Below, piece by piece: positions 18,420 to 28,870 of a stretch of 64,000 bases of DNA. The position numbers were made by a program, and so were the translations under genes. The stretch's first letter is position 1, and the number at the start of each line of letters is the position of its first letter. A model generated the notes under the pieces. The model was not told the origin of the DNA. It made no database searches and saw nothing but the letters and a program-made list of their open reading frames with translations. The DNA is from Ulvibacter antarcticus (GTDB lineage Bacteria > Bacteroidota > Bacteroidia > Flavobacteriales > Flavobacteriaceae), in the NCBI RefSeq assembly GCF_003688405.1, contig NZ_REFC01000015.1:268914-332913 (forward strand), in the 5' to 3' direction.

Positions 18420-19076
18420 CTAAATCAGACGTTTTAGTTCCCGATAAGTGATCTCATTAAAATGATTGATCACTTTATCGGCTTTTGAATAATCCTGATT
18501 CTTAGAGTGAACACTGTTATAGCCCACACAATAGATATTCGCGGCTTTAGCAGCAGCAATGCCATTGGTAGAGTCCTCTATCACGACACAAGATTTTCGT
18601 GAATGCCCTGAGGCGGCTGCAGCTTTTATAAAAATTTCAGGATGTGGTTTGGAAGCTTTTAAATCGGCACCACTTAACTTGGCAACAAAGTATTTATTTA
18701 GATCGAATCTGTCGAAGATGCGGTCTATATTCGGCATAGACGCTGAAGAAGCTAGTACGAGTGTAAGTCCGTTATCGTGATACTCATGAATCAACTCCCG
18801 TACCCCTTGCAGGAGATCCAGTTCGTCATCATGTTCGAACAGATGTTTAAAATACTTTCGCTTTATAGCTACCAATGTTTCAGGAGTATGTGCAACTTCA
18901 AAACGATCGCACAGTATCTTACAGATGTTCAGCGTAGATTGGCCGGTGAATGCATCATACATACTTTCAGAAACATCAATACGAGCCTCGTCGAACATAT
19001 TAAAATAAGCTTTTTTGTGTAGAGGCTCAGTATCGACAATTACCCCGTCCATATCGAATAAAACTGCTTTGAGCAT
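18420..19076 (-). CDS. HAD-superfamily sugar-phosphatase/beta-phosphoglucomutase-like protein
   Basis: A 218-residue protein with all HAD motifs: DMDGVIVDTEP (nucleophile D8 and D10), SSASM (motif II Ser), KPHPEIF (motif III Lys) and VIEDSTNGI (motif IV acidic pair). A helical C1 cap lies between motifs I and II (about 18-85). The layout fits the beta-phosphoglucomutase/DL-glycerol-3-phosphatase-like subfamily. The substrate is probably a small phosphosugar, but the choice between mutase and phosphatase is not decidable here. It is the intact parent of the decayed copy at 17755-17910. Confidence 0.9.
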   Translation of the reverse strand: MLKAVLFDMDGVIVDTEPLHKKAYFNMFDEARIDVSESMYDAFTGQSTLNICKILCDRFEVAHTPETLVAIKRKYFKHLFEHDDELDLLQGVRELIHEYHDNGLTLVLASSASMPNIDRIFDRFDLNKYFVAKLSGADLKASKPHPEIFIKAAAASGHSRKSCVVIEDSTNGIAAAKAANIYCVGYNSVHSKNQDYSKADKVINHFNEITYRELKRLI

Positions 19077-19468
19077 TTGTTTTTTTTGCGAAGATATGGA
19101 ATGTAGTTAAGTTGGTAAATTCTGAACTAAAAATTTACTGTCTTTCTTCGATTTTAGTAATGAATCCCGCTTCAGTTCAAGAACGGATTTTCAAATTATG
19201 CTTTTATAAGGGTTTTATAGATAAAATAAACGCTCCGGAAAGAGAGAGGCCACGATAAAGAATATTACTAGGAAAATTGACAGAAAAAAGTTTTAGAATA
19301 ACAGAAAAAATAGTAGGGTTTTTTGTCTTTATATTGTTCAATGATTAAACAATGTCTTTTACGATTAATAGCAAACTCAAATAACTCAAAAGTTTTAATT
19401 GTTTGAAATATTCTGTAACTTTTATCCCCTTCAATATTTTATTCTGAAATTACCAAAGTAAAAACATT
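19077..19468. other. Intergenic stretch, no supported feature
   Basis: A 392-bp AT-rich gap between divergent genes, presumably carrying both promoters. A TAACTTTT near 19418 is close to the -7 consensus but lacks a partner at proper spacing. A 32-codon frame at 19160-19258 has no support. Confidence 0.4.
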
Positions 19469-21859
19469 ATGAAGAATTACTACATTCTACTTTTCTGCTT
19501 TTTTAGTGCCAGCTTATTTTCGCAAATAGTTACTATTCCGGATGCCAATTTTAAAACGAGGCTTCTTGATGCTTCTCCTACCAACGGCATCGCTAAAGAC
19601 AGTAACGGTACAAATATTACTATTGATACCAATGCAAACGATGAAATTGAACTTTCAGAAGCGCTAACAGTTTACCAACTCTTTGTAAGCTCTTCATCAA
19701 TTGTAGATATGACAGGTATCGAAGCTTTTACAAATTTAACTTTGCTTGATTGTGGCCTCAACCAGATCTCGAACTTAGACTTAACTTTATTAGTGAATCT
19801 TGAAATTCTAAAATGTACTAACAATCAGCTCAACAATCTGTTAATAAACAACCTTGTCAACCTTCAAACTGTATGGTGCTTCAATAACCAGTTAACTAAT
19901 ATTGATCTGACTGGCCTTGTTGGTCTCTTAGACTTAAAATGCAGCAGTAATCTTATTGAAAGTTTTGACGCAAGTCCTGCGATGAATCTTGTTTTTTTGG
20001 TAATTTCTTATAGTCCACTTTCTTCTCTTAACTTAGGGACTTTACCAAATCTTACTCATCTTGAATGTGTCAATGGACAGTTAAGTTCATTAGACGTAAG
20101 TGGCTGTTCCAATTTAGAATCGTTGTTGTGCTATGATAATATGATTAGCTCCCTGGACCTATCTAACCTCGAACAATTAGAGATTGTGAATGCTACCTAC
20201 AATGCATTAACATCAGTCGATGTAACCAATACAATTAGTATGAATACTCTTCAGGTTAGTGACAATAATTTAACGACCCTTGATGCTTCAGATTGTATAA
20301 ATGTAAGCTCCGTTTCATGTAGCAATAATGAAATGATATCGCTATTTGTCAAGAATGGTGTTTCTGAACAGGTATCATTTGGCGGCAACTCCTTATTAGA
20401 ATATATATGTGCGGATGAAGAACAATTCCAAATATTGGAATCGGCCATTACAAATTTAGGCTACAACGCCCATGTTAATTCCTATTGCACCTTTACACCT
20501 GGCGGAGAATTCTTTGATGTTGAAGGTAGTGCGACTTATGATATTGATACCTCTGGTTGCGACCCAACAGACCCTCCGATTCCATTTCTTGAATATGGAA
20601 TCACCAACGGAAGCAGCAATGGTACTTTTACTGGGACTTCTGAAGGCCTTTACCATATTCCAATTCAGGCGGGTGCGTATACAATAACACCAAATCTTAA
20701 TAATCCTGATTATTTTACCATTGTACCATCATCACTTTCGGTAAATTTTCCCACAGATCCAAGTCCGATGCTGCAGGATTTTTGCGTTGTCGCAAATGGG
20801 GTGCATCCCGATCTAGATATCACTATTATACCTACGACCCCTGCTCGTCCAGGATTTGAAGCAGATTACAAACTTCTGTTCTACAATAAGGGAAACCAAA
20901 CCTTGTCCGGAAATGTGGTTTTGAGTTTCAATGATGACTTAATGGATTATGTGATCTCCGAACCCGTGTTCGATACCCAAGCCACCAATGAATACGGTTG
21001 GGATTATGTGGACATTAACCCATTTGAAAGCCGTGCAATAGACATAACTTTTCTAATCAATACCCCCACAGATACGCCACCTGTTAATATAGACGATGAG
21101 CTAAACTTCGTTGGGTTAATTAATCCATTGGCAAGTGATGAAACTCCGGCTGACAATGAATTTGCACTTAAACAAATTGTGGTTGGCTCGTTCGACCCCA
21201 ACGACAAAACATGTTTAGAAGGCCCTATAATTGATATTTCCAAGGTGGGTGATTTTGTACATTATTTAATACGCTTTGAAAATACCGGGACATTTCCCGC
21301 TGAGAATATTGTTGTAAAAGACACTATCGATACGGCCAGATTGGATGTATCGTCACTCCGGGTTTTAAACGGAAGTCATGATTTTGAAACTCGGATTAAC
21401 GACAATGTTGTCGAGTTTATTTTCGAAAATATCAATCTACCTATTGACGATGAAAACAACGACGGCTACATACTTTTCAAAATAAGAACACTGCCTACTC
21501 TGGGCATTGGAGATACTTTTACTAATTCGGCCGGCATTTATTTTGATTTCAATTTTCCGGTGATTACAAATTCATATGAAACGACTATACAACAATTTTT
21601 AAATGTTTCAGATTTTGGTGTAAACGAAACTATGTTGCTTTACCCAAATCCTTCAGAAAATACAATTCATTTGATTATGCAAAATGGAATTAGACCTGAT
21701 TCCTATGAAATTTATAATATGCTTGGGCAAACTTTAAGTGCTGATATATTTACTTCGGAAGAAATTGAGATTGACATCTCAACTTTTAGTTCTGGGCAAT
21801 ATTTTCTGAAAGTGTTTTCTGATAAAGGTATTAGCTTCGGAAGAATTCTGAAAAAATAA
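19469..21859 (+). CDS. Leucine-rich-repeat surface protein with type IX sorting domain
   Basis: A 796-residue protein with a signal peptide (MKNYYILLFCFFSASLFSQ). About ten 21-residue leucine-rich repeats (about 75-300, with NLTLLDC, NLEILKC, NLTHLEC cores) are followed by a Cys-containing linker. Next is a region with SFDPNDKTCLEGP and a DUF11-like domain (FENTGTFPAENIVVKD), then a C-terminal type A type IX secretion sorting domain of about 75 residues beginning LLYPNPSENTIHL and ending FGRILKK. It should cross the outer membrane through the T9SS and be displayed or released. The LRR part suggests binding to protein or glycan partners. It is transcribed alone. Confidence 0.92.
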   Translation: MKNYYILLFCFFSASLFSQIVTIPDANFKTRLLDASPTNGIAKDSNGTNITIDTNANDEIELSEALTVYQLFVSSSSIVDMTGIEAFTNLTLLDCGLNQISNLDLTLLVNLEILKCTNNQLNNLLINNLVNLQTVWCFNNQLTNIDLTGLVGLLDLKCSSNLIESFDASPAMNLVFLVISYSPLSSLNLGTLPNLTHLECVNGQLSSLDVSGCSNLESLLCYDNMISSLDLSNLEQLEIVNATYNALTSVDVTNTISMNTLQVSDNNLTTLDASDCINVSSVSCSNNEMISLFVKNGVSEQVSFGGNSLLEYICADEEQFQILESAITNLGYNAHVNSYCTFTPGGEFFDVEGSATYDIDTSGCDPTDPPIPFLEYGITNGSSNGTFTGTSEGLYHIPIQAGAYTITPNLNNPDYFTIVPSSLSVNFPTDPSPMLQDFCVVANGVHPDLDITIIPTTPARPGFEADYKLLFYNKGNQTLSGNVVLSFNDDLMDYVISEPVFDTQATNEYGWDYVDINPFESRAIDITFLINTPTDTPPVNIDDELNFVGLINPLASDETPADNEFALKQIVVGSFDPNDKTCLEGPIIDISKVGDFVHYLIRFENTGTFPAENIVVKDTIDTARLDVSSLRVLNGSHDFETRINDNVVEFIFENINLPIDDENNDGYILFKIRTLPTLGIGDTFTNSAGIYFDFNFPVITNSYETTIQQFLNVSDFGVNETMLLYPNPSENTIHLIMQNGIRPDSYEIYNMLGQTLSADIFTSEEIEIDISTFSSGQYFLKVFSDKGISFGRILKK

Positions 21860-22000
21860 ACTTCGTCTGAAACAGCTTCGAAAAAAGTAAAACTAAAATT
21901 CTTTAGAAAAGATAAAAATAAATGATTCACAATTATTATCTTTTCAACACCTTGTATCGAACAAAAAAGTACCCGAAAACTAAAATTTTTAGAAAAAAGT

Positions 22001-25000
22001 TTGAAACTTAAAAAGATCCTTTCTTCATTATTCTCAACACGTGCTGCCGGAGTATATTTCATTCTGTTTGCCGCTGCAATAGGGATAGCAACCTTTATCG
22101 AAAATGATTTTGGTACTAGTGCGGCTCAAAAAGTTATTTTTAAATCTTGGTGGTTTGAACTATTATTGATTCTATTTGGTACTACAATCCTTGTCAATAT
22201 CATCAAATTCCGAATGATTCAGCAACGAAAATGGGCCGTGTTTATGTTCCACGCATCCGTTATCATCATTCTTATTGGCGCAGGTGTGACACGTTATTTT
22301 GGTTTTGAAGGAGTCATGCACATTCGGGAGAACGACACCTCCAATTCTTTTCTTTCGGCCGAAACACACTTAAAATTTCAAGTAATTAAAAATGGAACTA
22401 CTTTTAAATTTGATGAACCTGTACTCTTTGCTTCACTCGGCAACAATCATTTTAAAGAATCCTATAGTATTGAGGGTGACCTCATCGAAATAGAAGTTAA
22501 TAATTTTATCCCAAATCCCAAGCAACAAATTATTTCAAGTAGTATCGATGGGAGTCCAATCTTAAAACTTGTAATTGCAGGTAGCGGTGGACGAGAAGAA
22601 TACACTCTTGAAAAAGGGCAGTCAAGACGTATTGGCGGATTGATTTACAACTTTAGTGAGCCTGCATTGCCGGGAGCTATAAACATAAAATATACTGACG
22701 AAGTTCTGAGTTTCAATAGTGACCGACTTCTCACGCAAATGGTGATGGCAACACAAGAAAAAGATACCATTAGGGCAAACGGATCTTATTCCCCTCTAAA
22801 ATTAAGATCACTCTATTCAGATGGGACAAATAATTTTGTCTTTTCAGAATTTGAGCCAACGGCAAAAACAATAATTGAATCTGAAGACCCCAAAGTTAAA
22901 AGCGAAAGTACAACTGCGATCGTTATGGACGTATCGGTAAATGGTGTAAAAAAGGAAATTATAGTTTATGGCAATAAAGGTTTAGCTGGTCGACCGTCCA
23001 TACTTTCTTTCCCTGAACTTAACTTTTCAGCCGCTTACGGAGCACAGGAAGTCACGGTTCCTTTTAACATTAAATTAAACGATTTTATTCTCGATAAGTA
23101 TCCGGGAACTAACAGCGCTTCCTCTTACGCAAGTGAGGTTACGGTAATTGACCCCGCTGAAAATGTAAATATGGATTACCGTATTTATATGAATAATATT
23201 CTCGATTATGACGGATATAGGTTCTTTCAATCTAGTTTCGATAGAGACGAAAAAGGAACTTATCTCAGTGTAAATAGTGATTGGTGGGGTACCATAATTT
23301 CATATATCGGGTATGCCCTACTTACTTTAGGAATGATACTTACTTTTTTTAGCAAAAATACGCGCTTCTATAGCCTCATTCAAAAAACAAAAAAACTTAG
23401 AGCTAAGAGTGGCACATTTAGCCTATTTGCAGCTCTAATATTTTCAACTTTTGGATATGCACAAAGCAATTCATATTCAACAAATGCGATATCTGTCGAG
23501 CATGCAGAAGAATTTAGCAGCGTAGTAGTCCAGGATTTTAAAGGCCGAATGAAACCCATTCACACCTTGTCGAGAGAACTGATGCGCAAAATTGCTCGTA
23601 AAGAAAGTTGGGAAGGACTTACTGCCGATCAAGTGCTACTGAGTATGTTTATCAATAAACAAGAATGGTATGGGGTGCGGATGATTAAATTGGGAAAGCA
23701 TGAAGACATTCAAAAATTATTAGGTGTTAATGGTGATTATGCTTCCTATAAAGATTTCTTTTCTGAAGATGGTTCCTATAAGATACGAGATGAAGTACGG
23801 CGTGTTTATTCTTTGGAGCCCATCGATCGCGGGGTTTATGGAAAAGAACTGCTAAAAATAGATGAGCGGCTTAATATTTTAAGCATGATGTTTTCCGGGA
23901 GCTTGCTTAAAATCATTCCAAGAACCAACGACCCAAATAATACATGGGAAGCCTACAGCAATCATGATCACAATGACGGTCATAATCACAGTACAGTTGC
24001 AGATAATTTCTTTAATTCATATGGTAGTGCTTTACTAGAGGCTATCAAAACTAAAAACTATTCGCATGCCGGACATCTTTTGGAGGAATTAAAGGAGTAT
24101 CAGAGAAAGGCTGGAAGTGCTGTAATCCCTTCCGAAGGAAAGATTAACACTGAGATCGCACTTAATAAATTAAATGTATTTACAAGACTTGCAGGATTAT
24201 ATATGATCTTGGGTGTTGTTTTACTTTTTTTCTTATTTGTTTCAGTTTTCAAACCCAATTGGCATCTAAAAAAAATCTATTTTGTGTTGTTTTCAATTAT
24301 TGTAATCGGATTCTCGCTTCACACACTTGGATTGGGGATGCGCTGGTATGTTTCCGGACGAGCACCTTGGAGTAACGGCTATGAGTCAATGATTTATATT
24401 GCCTGGACTTCAACATTAGCAGGTATTTTATTTACAAGAAAATCCTTTGGCGGTTTGGCGGCGACCATGGTATTGGCAGGAACCATTTTATTTGTTTCCA
24501 CACTAAGTTTTCTCGATCCTGAAATCACTCCTTTGGTTCCGGTATTAAAATCATATTGGCTTACAATTCATGTTTCACTTGAAGCAGGGAGCTATGGCTT
24601 TTTAATGTTGGGTGCCATCATCGGACTTATTAACTTGATCCTATTAGTGTTTATTTCAGAAAGCAATAAAACGCGAGTAAAACGAATCGTTCAGGAAATG
24701 AGCTATATCTCGGAACTCACACTTATTGGTGGTCTCTTTATGGTGAGTGTAGGTACGTATCTAGGCGGTGTCTGGGCGAATGAATCCTGGGGTCGATATT
24801 GGGGATGGGATGCCAAGGAAACCTGGGCGCTAGTAACAATATTAGTATATGCCTTTATTTTACATATGCGACTCATTCCAAAATTAAGAGGATTGTACGC
24901 TTATAATCTGGCAACTATCTTCGGATTGGCATCGGTGATTATGACCTATTATGGAGTTAATTATTACTTATCCGGATTACATTCATATGCCACAGGCGAT

Positions 25001-25102
25001 CCAGTACCGATCCCGCAATGGGTGTATATAGCTGTTGCGTGTATTATATTAATTAGTGTGCTTGCGTATGTTCGGAAAAGAAAATTTGATATTATTTCTT
25101 AA
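22001..25102 (+). CDS. ccsBA: Fused cytochrome c biogenesis protein CcsBA (ResB-CcsA)
   Basis: A 1033-residue fusion. The N-terminal ResB/CcsB part (about 1-460) has membrane helices at the start and near residue 430, with a large extracytoplasmic domain between. The C-terminal CcsA part (about 720-1033) carries the WGRYWGWDAKETWA haem-handling motif (WWD) and flanking membrane histidines. System II synthetases export haem and attach it to CxxCH apocytochromes. A His-rich loop (NHDHNDGHNHS) lies between the halves. The start is a TTG at 22001; no upstream ATG is in frame, and a good membrane start follows. The 45-haem cytochrome cluster 3.5 kb downstream is an obvious client. Confidence 0.95.
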   Translation: MKLKKILSSLFSTRAAGVYFILFAAAIGIATFIENDFGTSAAQKVIFKSWWFELLLILFGTTILVNIIKFRMIQQRKWAVFMFHASVIIILIGAGVTRYFGFEGVMHIRENDTSNSFLSAETHLKFQVIKNGTTFKFDEPVLFASLGNNHFKESYSIEGDLIEIEVNNFIPNPKQQIISSSIDGSPILKLVIAGSGGREEYTLEKGQSRRIGGLIYNFSEPALPGAINIKYTDEVLSFNSDRLLTQMVMATQEKDTIRANGSYSPLKLRSLYSDGTNNFVFSEFEPTAKTIIESEDPKVKSESTTAIVMDVSVNGVKKEIIVYGNKGLAGRPSILSFPELNFSAAYGAQEVTVPFNIKLNDFILDKYPGTNSASSYASEVTVIDPAENVNMDYRIYMNNILDYDGYRFFQSSFDRDEKGTYLSVNSDWWGTIISYIGYALLTLGMILTFFSKNTRFYSLIQKTKKLRAKSGTFSLFAALIFSTFGYAQSNSYSTNAISVEHAEEFSSVVVQDFKGRMKPIHTLSRELMRKIARKESWEGLTADQVLLSMFINKQEWYGVRMIKLGKHEDIQKLLGVNGDYASYKDFFSEDGSYKIRDEVRRVYSLEPIDRGVYGKELLKIDERLNILSMMFSGSLLKIIPRTNDPNNTWEAYSNHDHNDGHNHSTVADNFFNSYGSALLEAIKTKNYSHAGHLLEELKEYQRKAGSAVIPSEGKINTEIALNKLNVFTRLAGLYMILGVVLLFFLFVSVFKPNWHLKKIYFVLFSIIVIGFSLHTLGLGMRWYVSGRAPWSNGYESMIYIAWTSTLAGILFTRKSFGGLAATMVLAGTILFVSTLSFLDPEITPLVPVLKSYWLTIHVSLEAGSYGFLMLGAIIGLINLILLVFISESNKTRVKRIVQEMSYISELTLIGGLFMVSVGTYLGGVWANESWGRYWGWDAKETWALVTILVYAFILHMRLIPKLRGLYAYNLATIFGLASVIMTYYGVNYYLSGLHSYATGDPVPIPQWVYIAVACIILISVLAYVRKRKFDIIS

Positions 25103-25129
25103 GGATAAGGGATTACTATGCTGTTTTTC

Positions 25130-26401
25130 TTAAAATTCGGCATTGAGAATCCTACGCCTATAAGGCCATAAGATTTTATGAATCAATCCAATTTTTTCTA
25201 CTTCATTGTCAAAGTTTTTTAACTGAAGCGACCTAAGCATAAATGGTGGCCTTCTTTGTTTTCCTTGAGTAATAAGAACGACATTAGAATTAGACGATAT
25301 CGCAATGCCAGCTTCGATACAAGTATTTAAATTATCATCAGTTATATCCGCAATGGTAAGAAAAGAATTCCTTATTGAATCAATAATCGACAATTGAATT
25401 GGTTCCTTATTGATATCTGTTCCAATGAAGGTATTCATTCCTGTAATTCGCTCAATTAAAAATCTAAAATAACTTCTAGCCTTTTTTGCTTCATAATCTA
25501 AATCCATAGCACAGAAAATATATTGAGGATTAACTGGTAGACTCCATTCATTCCAAAGATTACTTATAGCATTAAGAATTTCATCACTCAATTCGAATGA
25601 ATTCGTTTCCATCGGCAACCACATATTAGGTTGGTCATCAATTTTAGATATTCTAGGATCAGAAATGATCACTGTCGGAATATTTAAACTTAATGCATAA
25701 TCAATTTCTTTTAGAAAGTATTTATACGGACTCTCATTTCGCCTGGCCTCTTCAACATTTCTAAATGGCAAAATCGACACGAAAGCACCACAGCTTGAAA
25801 TAATACGCTCAACTCGATTTCCTTGTCCAAACGCATCTTGATCTTCTGAATCACCAATTAATCTGAAACCCGTGTCAATTAATTTCCTCACAACGGTATT
25901 TGCACTACCGTTATCATCAGTTCTCCAAGAACAGCTAATATAAACATCTTTGGCGTTTTTAGGATTTGGTCTTTTCTCGCTTGGATATAATGACTTTATT
26001 ATAGCTACCGCATTTTCTGGTGATAATTTATTTGATGTAATATTTATCCAAGTTAATCCTTTCATTAAATTATCTACAGCTGCATTGTTAAATCTCAACG
26101 CTATCACTCTAAAGTCAGGATTATTATTTTTTTCGTCCATAGCCGAATTATATTCAGAAACGACCCAACCCTTATTTACTGAATTATCAGTTGCAATCAG
26201 CACAATACTTCTACAACGTGAAATTGCCTTTTGCAAATCCGTTGCTAATAAAGAACCGCCACTTAATTCACGGGGCGCATACCACACATCAAATCCCGCA
26301 AATTCAGTTAGCCAGTTTTCCAAATAATCGGCTATCTCTTTATCTTCACTTGCATGACTCAGAAAAATATCATAATCTCTTTTATGAACTGATTTAACCA
26401 T
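25130..26401 (-). CDS. Multi-module TIR-domain protein, putative NAD-processing defence protein
   Basis: A 423-residue soluble protein with three Rossmann-like modules. Module 1 (about 8-140) is a TIR domain: YDIFLSHASEDKE, then GWVVSEYNSAM with E83 where TIR NADases have the catalytic Glu. Module 2 (about 151-285) is TIR-like, with DVYISCSWR and KEIDYA (E232). Module 3 (about 292-400) resembles nucleoside deoxyribosyltransferase or CAP12/Pycsar TIR-like folds, with IFCAMDLD and ADITDDNLNTCIEAGIAI (E363). It lies 47 bp after the cytochrome-run lipoprotein and ends 27 bp from the convergent ccsBA stop. Lone TIR proteins are often anti-phage; that role is inferred. It looks more AT-rich than its neighbours, which suggests transfer. 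Confidence 0.85.
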   Translation of the reverse strand: MVKSVHKRDYDIFLSHASEDKEIADYLENWLTEFAGFDVWYAPRELSGGSLLATDLQKAISRCRSIVLIATDNSVNKGWVVSEYNSAMDEKNNNPDFRVIALRFNNAAVDNLMKGLTWINITSNKLSPENAVAIIKSLYPSEKRPNPKNAKDVYISCSWRTDDNGSANTVVRKLIDTGFRLIGDSEDQDAFGQGNRVERIISSCGAFVSILPFRNVEEARRNESPYKYFLKEIDYALSLNIPTVIISDPRISKIDDQPNMWLPMETNSFELSDEILNAISNLWNEWSLPVNPQYIFCAMDLDYEAKKARSYFRFLIERITGMNTFIGTDINKEPIQLSIIDSIRNSFLTIADITDDNLNTCIEAGIAISSNSNVVLITQGKQRRPPFMLRSLQLKNFDNEVEKIGLIHKILWPYRRRILNAEF

Positions 26402-26448
26402 TTATTAAGTCATTTTAATTTTTAATCCATCTATATAATCTGTCATAA

Positions 26449-27261
26449 CTATTCGATAACAACACCATTCTCGAGAATAAGATCATAAGAATATCCTGCA
26501 CCAAAATCCTTATTAAGAGTCACCTCAGCCTTCATAGTAACCACCTGACCTTCGGCAACAAAAGTGTTGGATGTAACCACCAAGTCGAAATCATCTTTAC
26601 TACCATCTTTTAAATGAATCCAATTTCGTTTCATAATATTAGGGTTTACCTTGACACATTTTCCTGTAATCTGAACTGTTTTTCCATTGTATTCTGAAGG
26701 GTTTGCCACGATATCAGAAATCTTCACGGAGCCTTTATGCTTAATAATCTCATCAGTATGTGTTGGGATATCTTTCTTTTCTGAAGGTTTCTTGAAATTC
26801 TCTGAATCAGACTTCGAAAAATCAGCCGAACTATTCCCTTTAGTACTTCCATGATCAGGAGCAACAATACTAGTCACTAGATAAATGGTATCGAAAGTAC
26901 GCTTGTATTCTTTACTTTCGAAATTGGTCTTTAATAATCCGTCTCTGTAAAAATAGGTTCCTCCAACTGTGACCTCCTGCTTTGGTACTGCGATCCAAAA
27001 TTGTTTGCCACCTTCTGTCACTTTTAAATAAACATACTTATTTGTCGGGAGTTTTTCATTCACTACCACTGTATGAAGGTTTTCGGTAAAGCCGCTCCTT
27101 TCTGAAGTAGTTGTTGTTCCATTGTTAGTTTCGGAAAAAATTCCACTGCTGGTATTTTGCCCTTCTGAAGTATCGGTAGCTGTAATAACCTTCGGGCCGT
27201 TGTTACAACCAATCGTTACTACTGAAACTATTCCGAAGTATATCAAATTCTTAAAATTCAT
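26449..27261 (-). CDS. OB-fold lipoprotein of the cytochrome cluster
   Basis: A 270-residue lipoprotein (lipobox ending TIGC at about residue 19) with a Ser/Thr-rich linker, a short beta-rich region (about 65-130) and a C-terminal OB-fold-like domain (about 175-270: DIVANPSEYNGKTVQITGKC, NWIHLKDGS, LVVTSNTFVAEGQVV). Similar OB-fold domains occur in periplasmic proteins near multihaem cytochromes. There is no haem motif. It starts 6 bp after the barrel protein and is clearly co-transcribed with it. It may link the cytochromes to the outer membrane or peptidoglycan. Confidence 0.78.
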   Translation of the reverse strand: MNFKNLIYFGIVSVVTIGCNNGPKVITATDTSEGQNTSSGIFSETNNGTTTTSERSGFTENLHTVVVNEKLPTNKYVYLKVTEGGKQFWIAVPKQEVTVGGTYFYRDGLLKTNFESKEYKRTFDTIYLVTSIVAPDHGSTKGNSSADFSKSDSENFKKPSEKKDIPTHTDEIIKHKGSVKISDIVANPSEYNGKTVQITGKCVKVNPNIMKRNWIHLKDGSKDDFDLVVTSNTFVAEGQVVTMKAEVTLNKDFGAGYSYDLILENGVVIE

Positions 27262-27267
27262 AGTCTA

Positions 27268-28866
27268 TTATTTTTTCTTTTTTGTATAAAATCGTTTTGT
27301 TAGCTGAGTATAAAAACGAAAATTATTCTCCTCATCCAATTGTGACATTTCACCAGAAATATTAAACTGCCAACTTCTGGAAATTCGATAGTTTAAAGTG
27401 ACTCCATAATAATTCTGGGTGTACTGATTATCCTGCGTAATATAGTCGTAATCCGCCATCCGAAAGTAAATATCTGCATAAACATAGTTTTTTAAAAGAT
27501 CTCTGGAATGACGTACCGATATGATGTTGCTTTTTAAATATCTGGAAGTATTTGCGTTATATGAAACATTTAATCGCCCTCCCAAAGCTGGGATTTTCGT
27601 TAAGGTAGCGTAACCATAAATATTATCAGACTTATTCTGGTCATCGCTCTGAAAACGACTGCTATAACTAACACCAGCCCAAATAATCTTAGTGGGACGA
27701 ACATTTAAACGAGCTCGAATTCCCTGTCTTGCAAGATCCTCGTCAAGTAACCTTTCTATTTCAGTTTCGAAAGTCTCGTAATACACAATTCGTTTTCGAG
27801 AATCGTAAGACAATGAAAAATTTGCAGCCCTGCTAAAACGATACCGGGCAGATAAGTACAAGTTTGTTAGTCGGGTTTCATTACCTGTATTTCCGAAGAT
27901 GTCCATCTCGGCCGATCCAAATAAATTAAGATCGGAAGCAATGGTGCTGGAATGCTGAAAAAAAACATATCTCCTGTCGGTTGCACCCGCGTTGGTTTGT
28001 TCCATGGCGCCTAGCGTTGTACTACTATAAATAGAAGCTGTTTTACTTTCGATGCCTACATATCCTCCATATTGAAGCAAATCTGAATTAAACCCATAGT
28101 CGAAAAAATCGGGACGAAAACCACCGACAGCACCTACATAAAAATTTCCAAAATGTTTCTCGACCATCAAACCATCATTGGCTCCAAACGTTGATGCTTT
28201 CCTATTGATCTTTCGACCCAACGACACCCAAAGGGAAGGAGTCACATCGTAAGTACCATTTAAATTATAGACATTAAATATACTAGTGCGGCCTTTATAA
28301 TTTTCAGGTACAGAATAATTGTTTCGATAGGCAATATAGGTTTCCAATGAGAATTTTCCATCACTTAGATGATCAGCATTAAGTGAAAAACGGCTTTGAA
28401 ATCGATGACGATTCTCCCTAAGATTAGAAAAATTATTATAGCTGGCAGCCGATATTCTTCCATTCACTTTTTCTTTGTAAATAGATTCCTTCACAGAATA
28501 AGGTTCCTTTGGTTGTATCACTTCAGCAGGAATGGATTTATCTACATTATCTTCTATGATTTCCTTCGGAATAGTTTCAGAAGCAGCTGCCACATATTGG
28601 ACTGTCTGTCCTTTGGTCACTTCACAATCATTGATAATCGTACATACAACCGAAGTAGAAGACTTTTCAGAAACCAACAAACAATCCACTTTATTTAATT
28701 GAAGCGTTGCCCCGATTTGAATGTCTTCAGTAGTGTCGAATCTTACATAAACATTATTTGAAGTCACAAATGTAACCGTACCCGTTAGCCGTTCCCGATC
28801 ATCCTGCGCAAGGATGTCGGAAGCTCCGAGAAATAGAGTTAATATGCAAATTATATAATGCTTCAT
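27268..28866 (-). CDS. Outer-membrane beta-barrel partner of multihaem cytochromes
   Basis: A 532-residue protein. The ATG at 28866 begins a normal signal peptide (MKHYIICILTLFLGASDILAQ) and lies 4 bp after the upstream stop; an earlier ATG at 28917 would overlap the cytochrome end and break the signal. Residues 22-95 form a small beta domain (TGTVTFVTSNNVYV). The rest is alternating polar/aromatic beta strands ending in RFYTKKKK, consistent with a large barrel. Position and co-transcription with two giant cytochromes suggest a porin-cytochrome arrangement analogous to MtrB-type conduits, although no MtrB-specific motif is seen. Confidence 0.75.
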   Translation of the reverse strand: MKHYIICILTLFLGASDILAQDDRERLTGTVTFVTSNNVYVRFDTTEDIQIGATLQLNKVDCLLVSEKSSTSVVCTIINDCEVTKGQTVQYVAAASETIPKEIIEDNVDKSIPAEVIQPKEPYSVKESIYKEKVNGRISAASYNNFSNLRENRHRFQSRFSLNADHLSDGKFSLETYIAYRNNYSVPENYKGRTSIFNVYNLNGTYDVTPSLWVSLGRKINRKASTFGANDGLMVEKHFGNFYVGAVGGFRPDFFDYGFNSDLLQYGGYVGIESKTASIYSSTTLGAMEQTNAGATDRRYVFFQHSSTIASDLNLFGSAEMDIFGNTGNETRLTNLYLSARYRFSRAANFSLSYDSRKRIVYYETFETEIERLLDEDLARQGIRARLNVRPTKIIWAGVSYSSRFQSDDQNKSDNIYGYATLTKIPALGGRLNVSYNANTSRYLKSNIISVRHSRDLLKNYVYADIYFRMADYDYITQDNQYTQNYYGVTLNYRISRSWQFNISGEMSQLDEENNFRFYTQLTKRFYTKKKK

Positions 28867-28870
28867 AAAT

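Noticed and set aside
19160..19258. 32-codon open frame upstream of the LRR gene
   Set aside because: Too short, no start context, no recognisable content.
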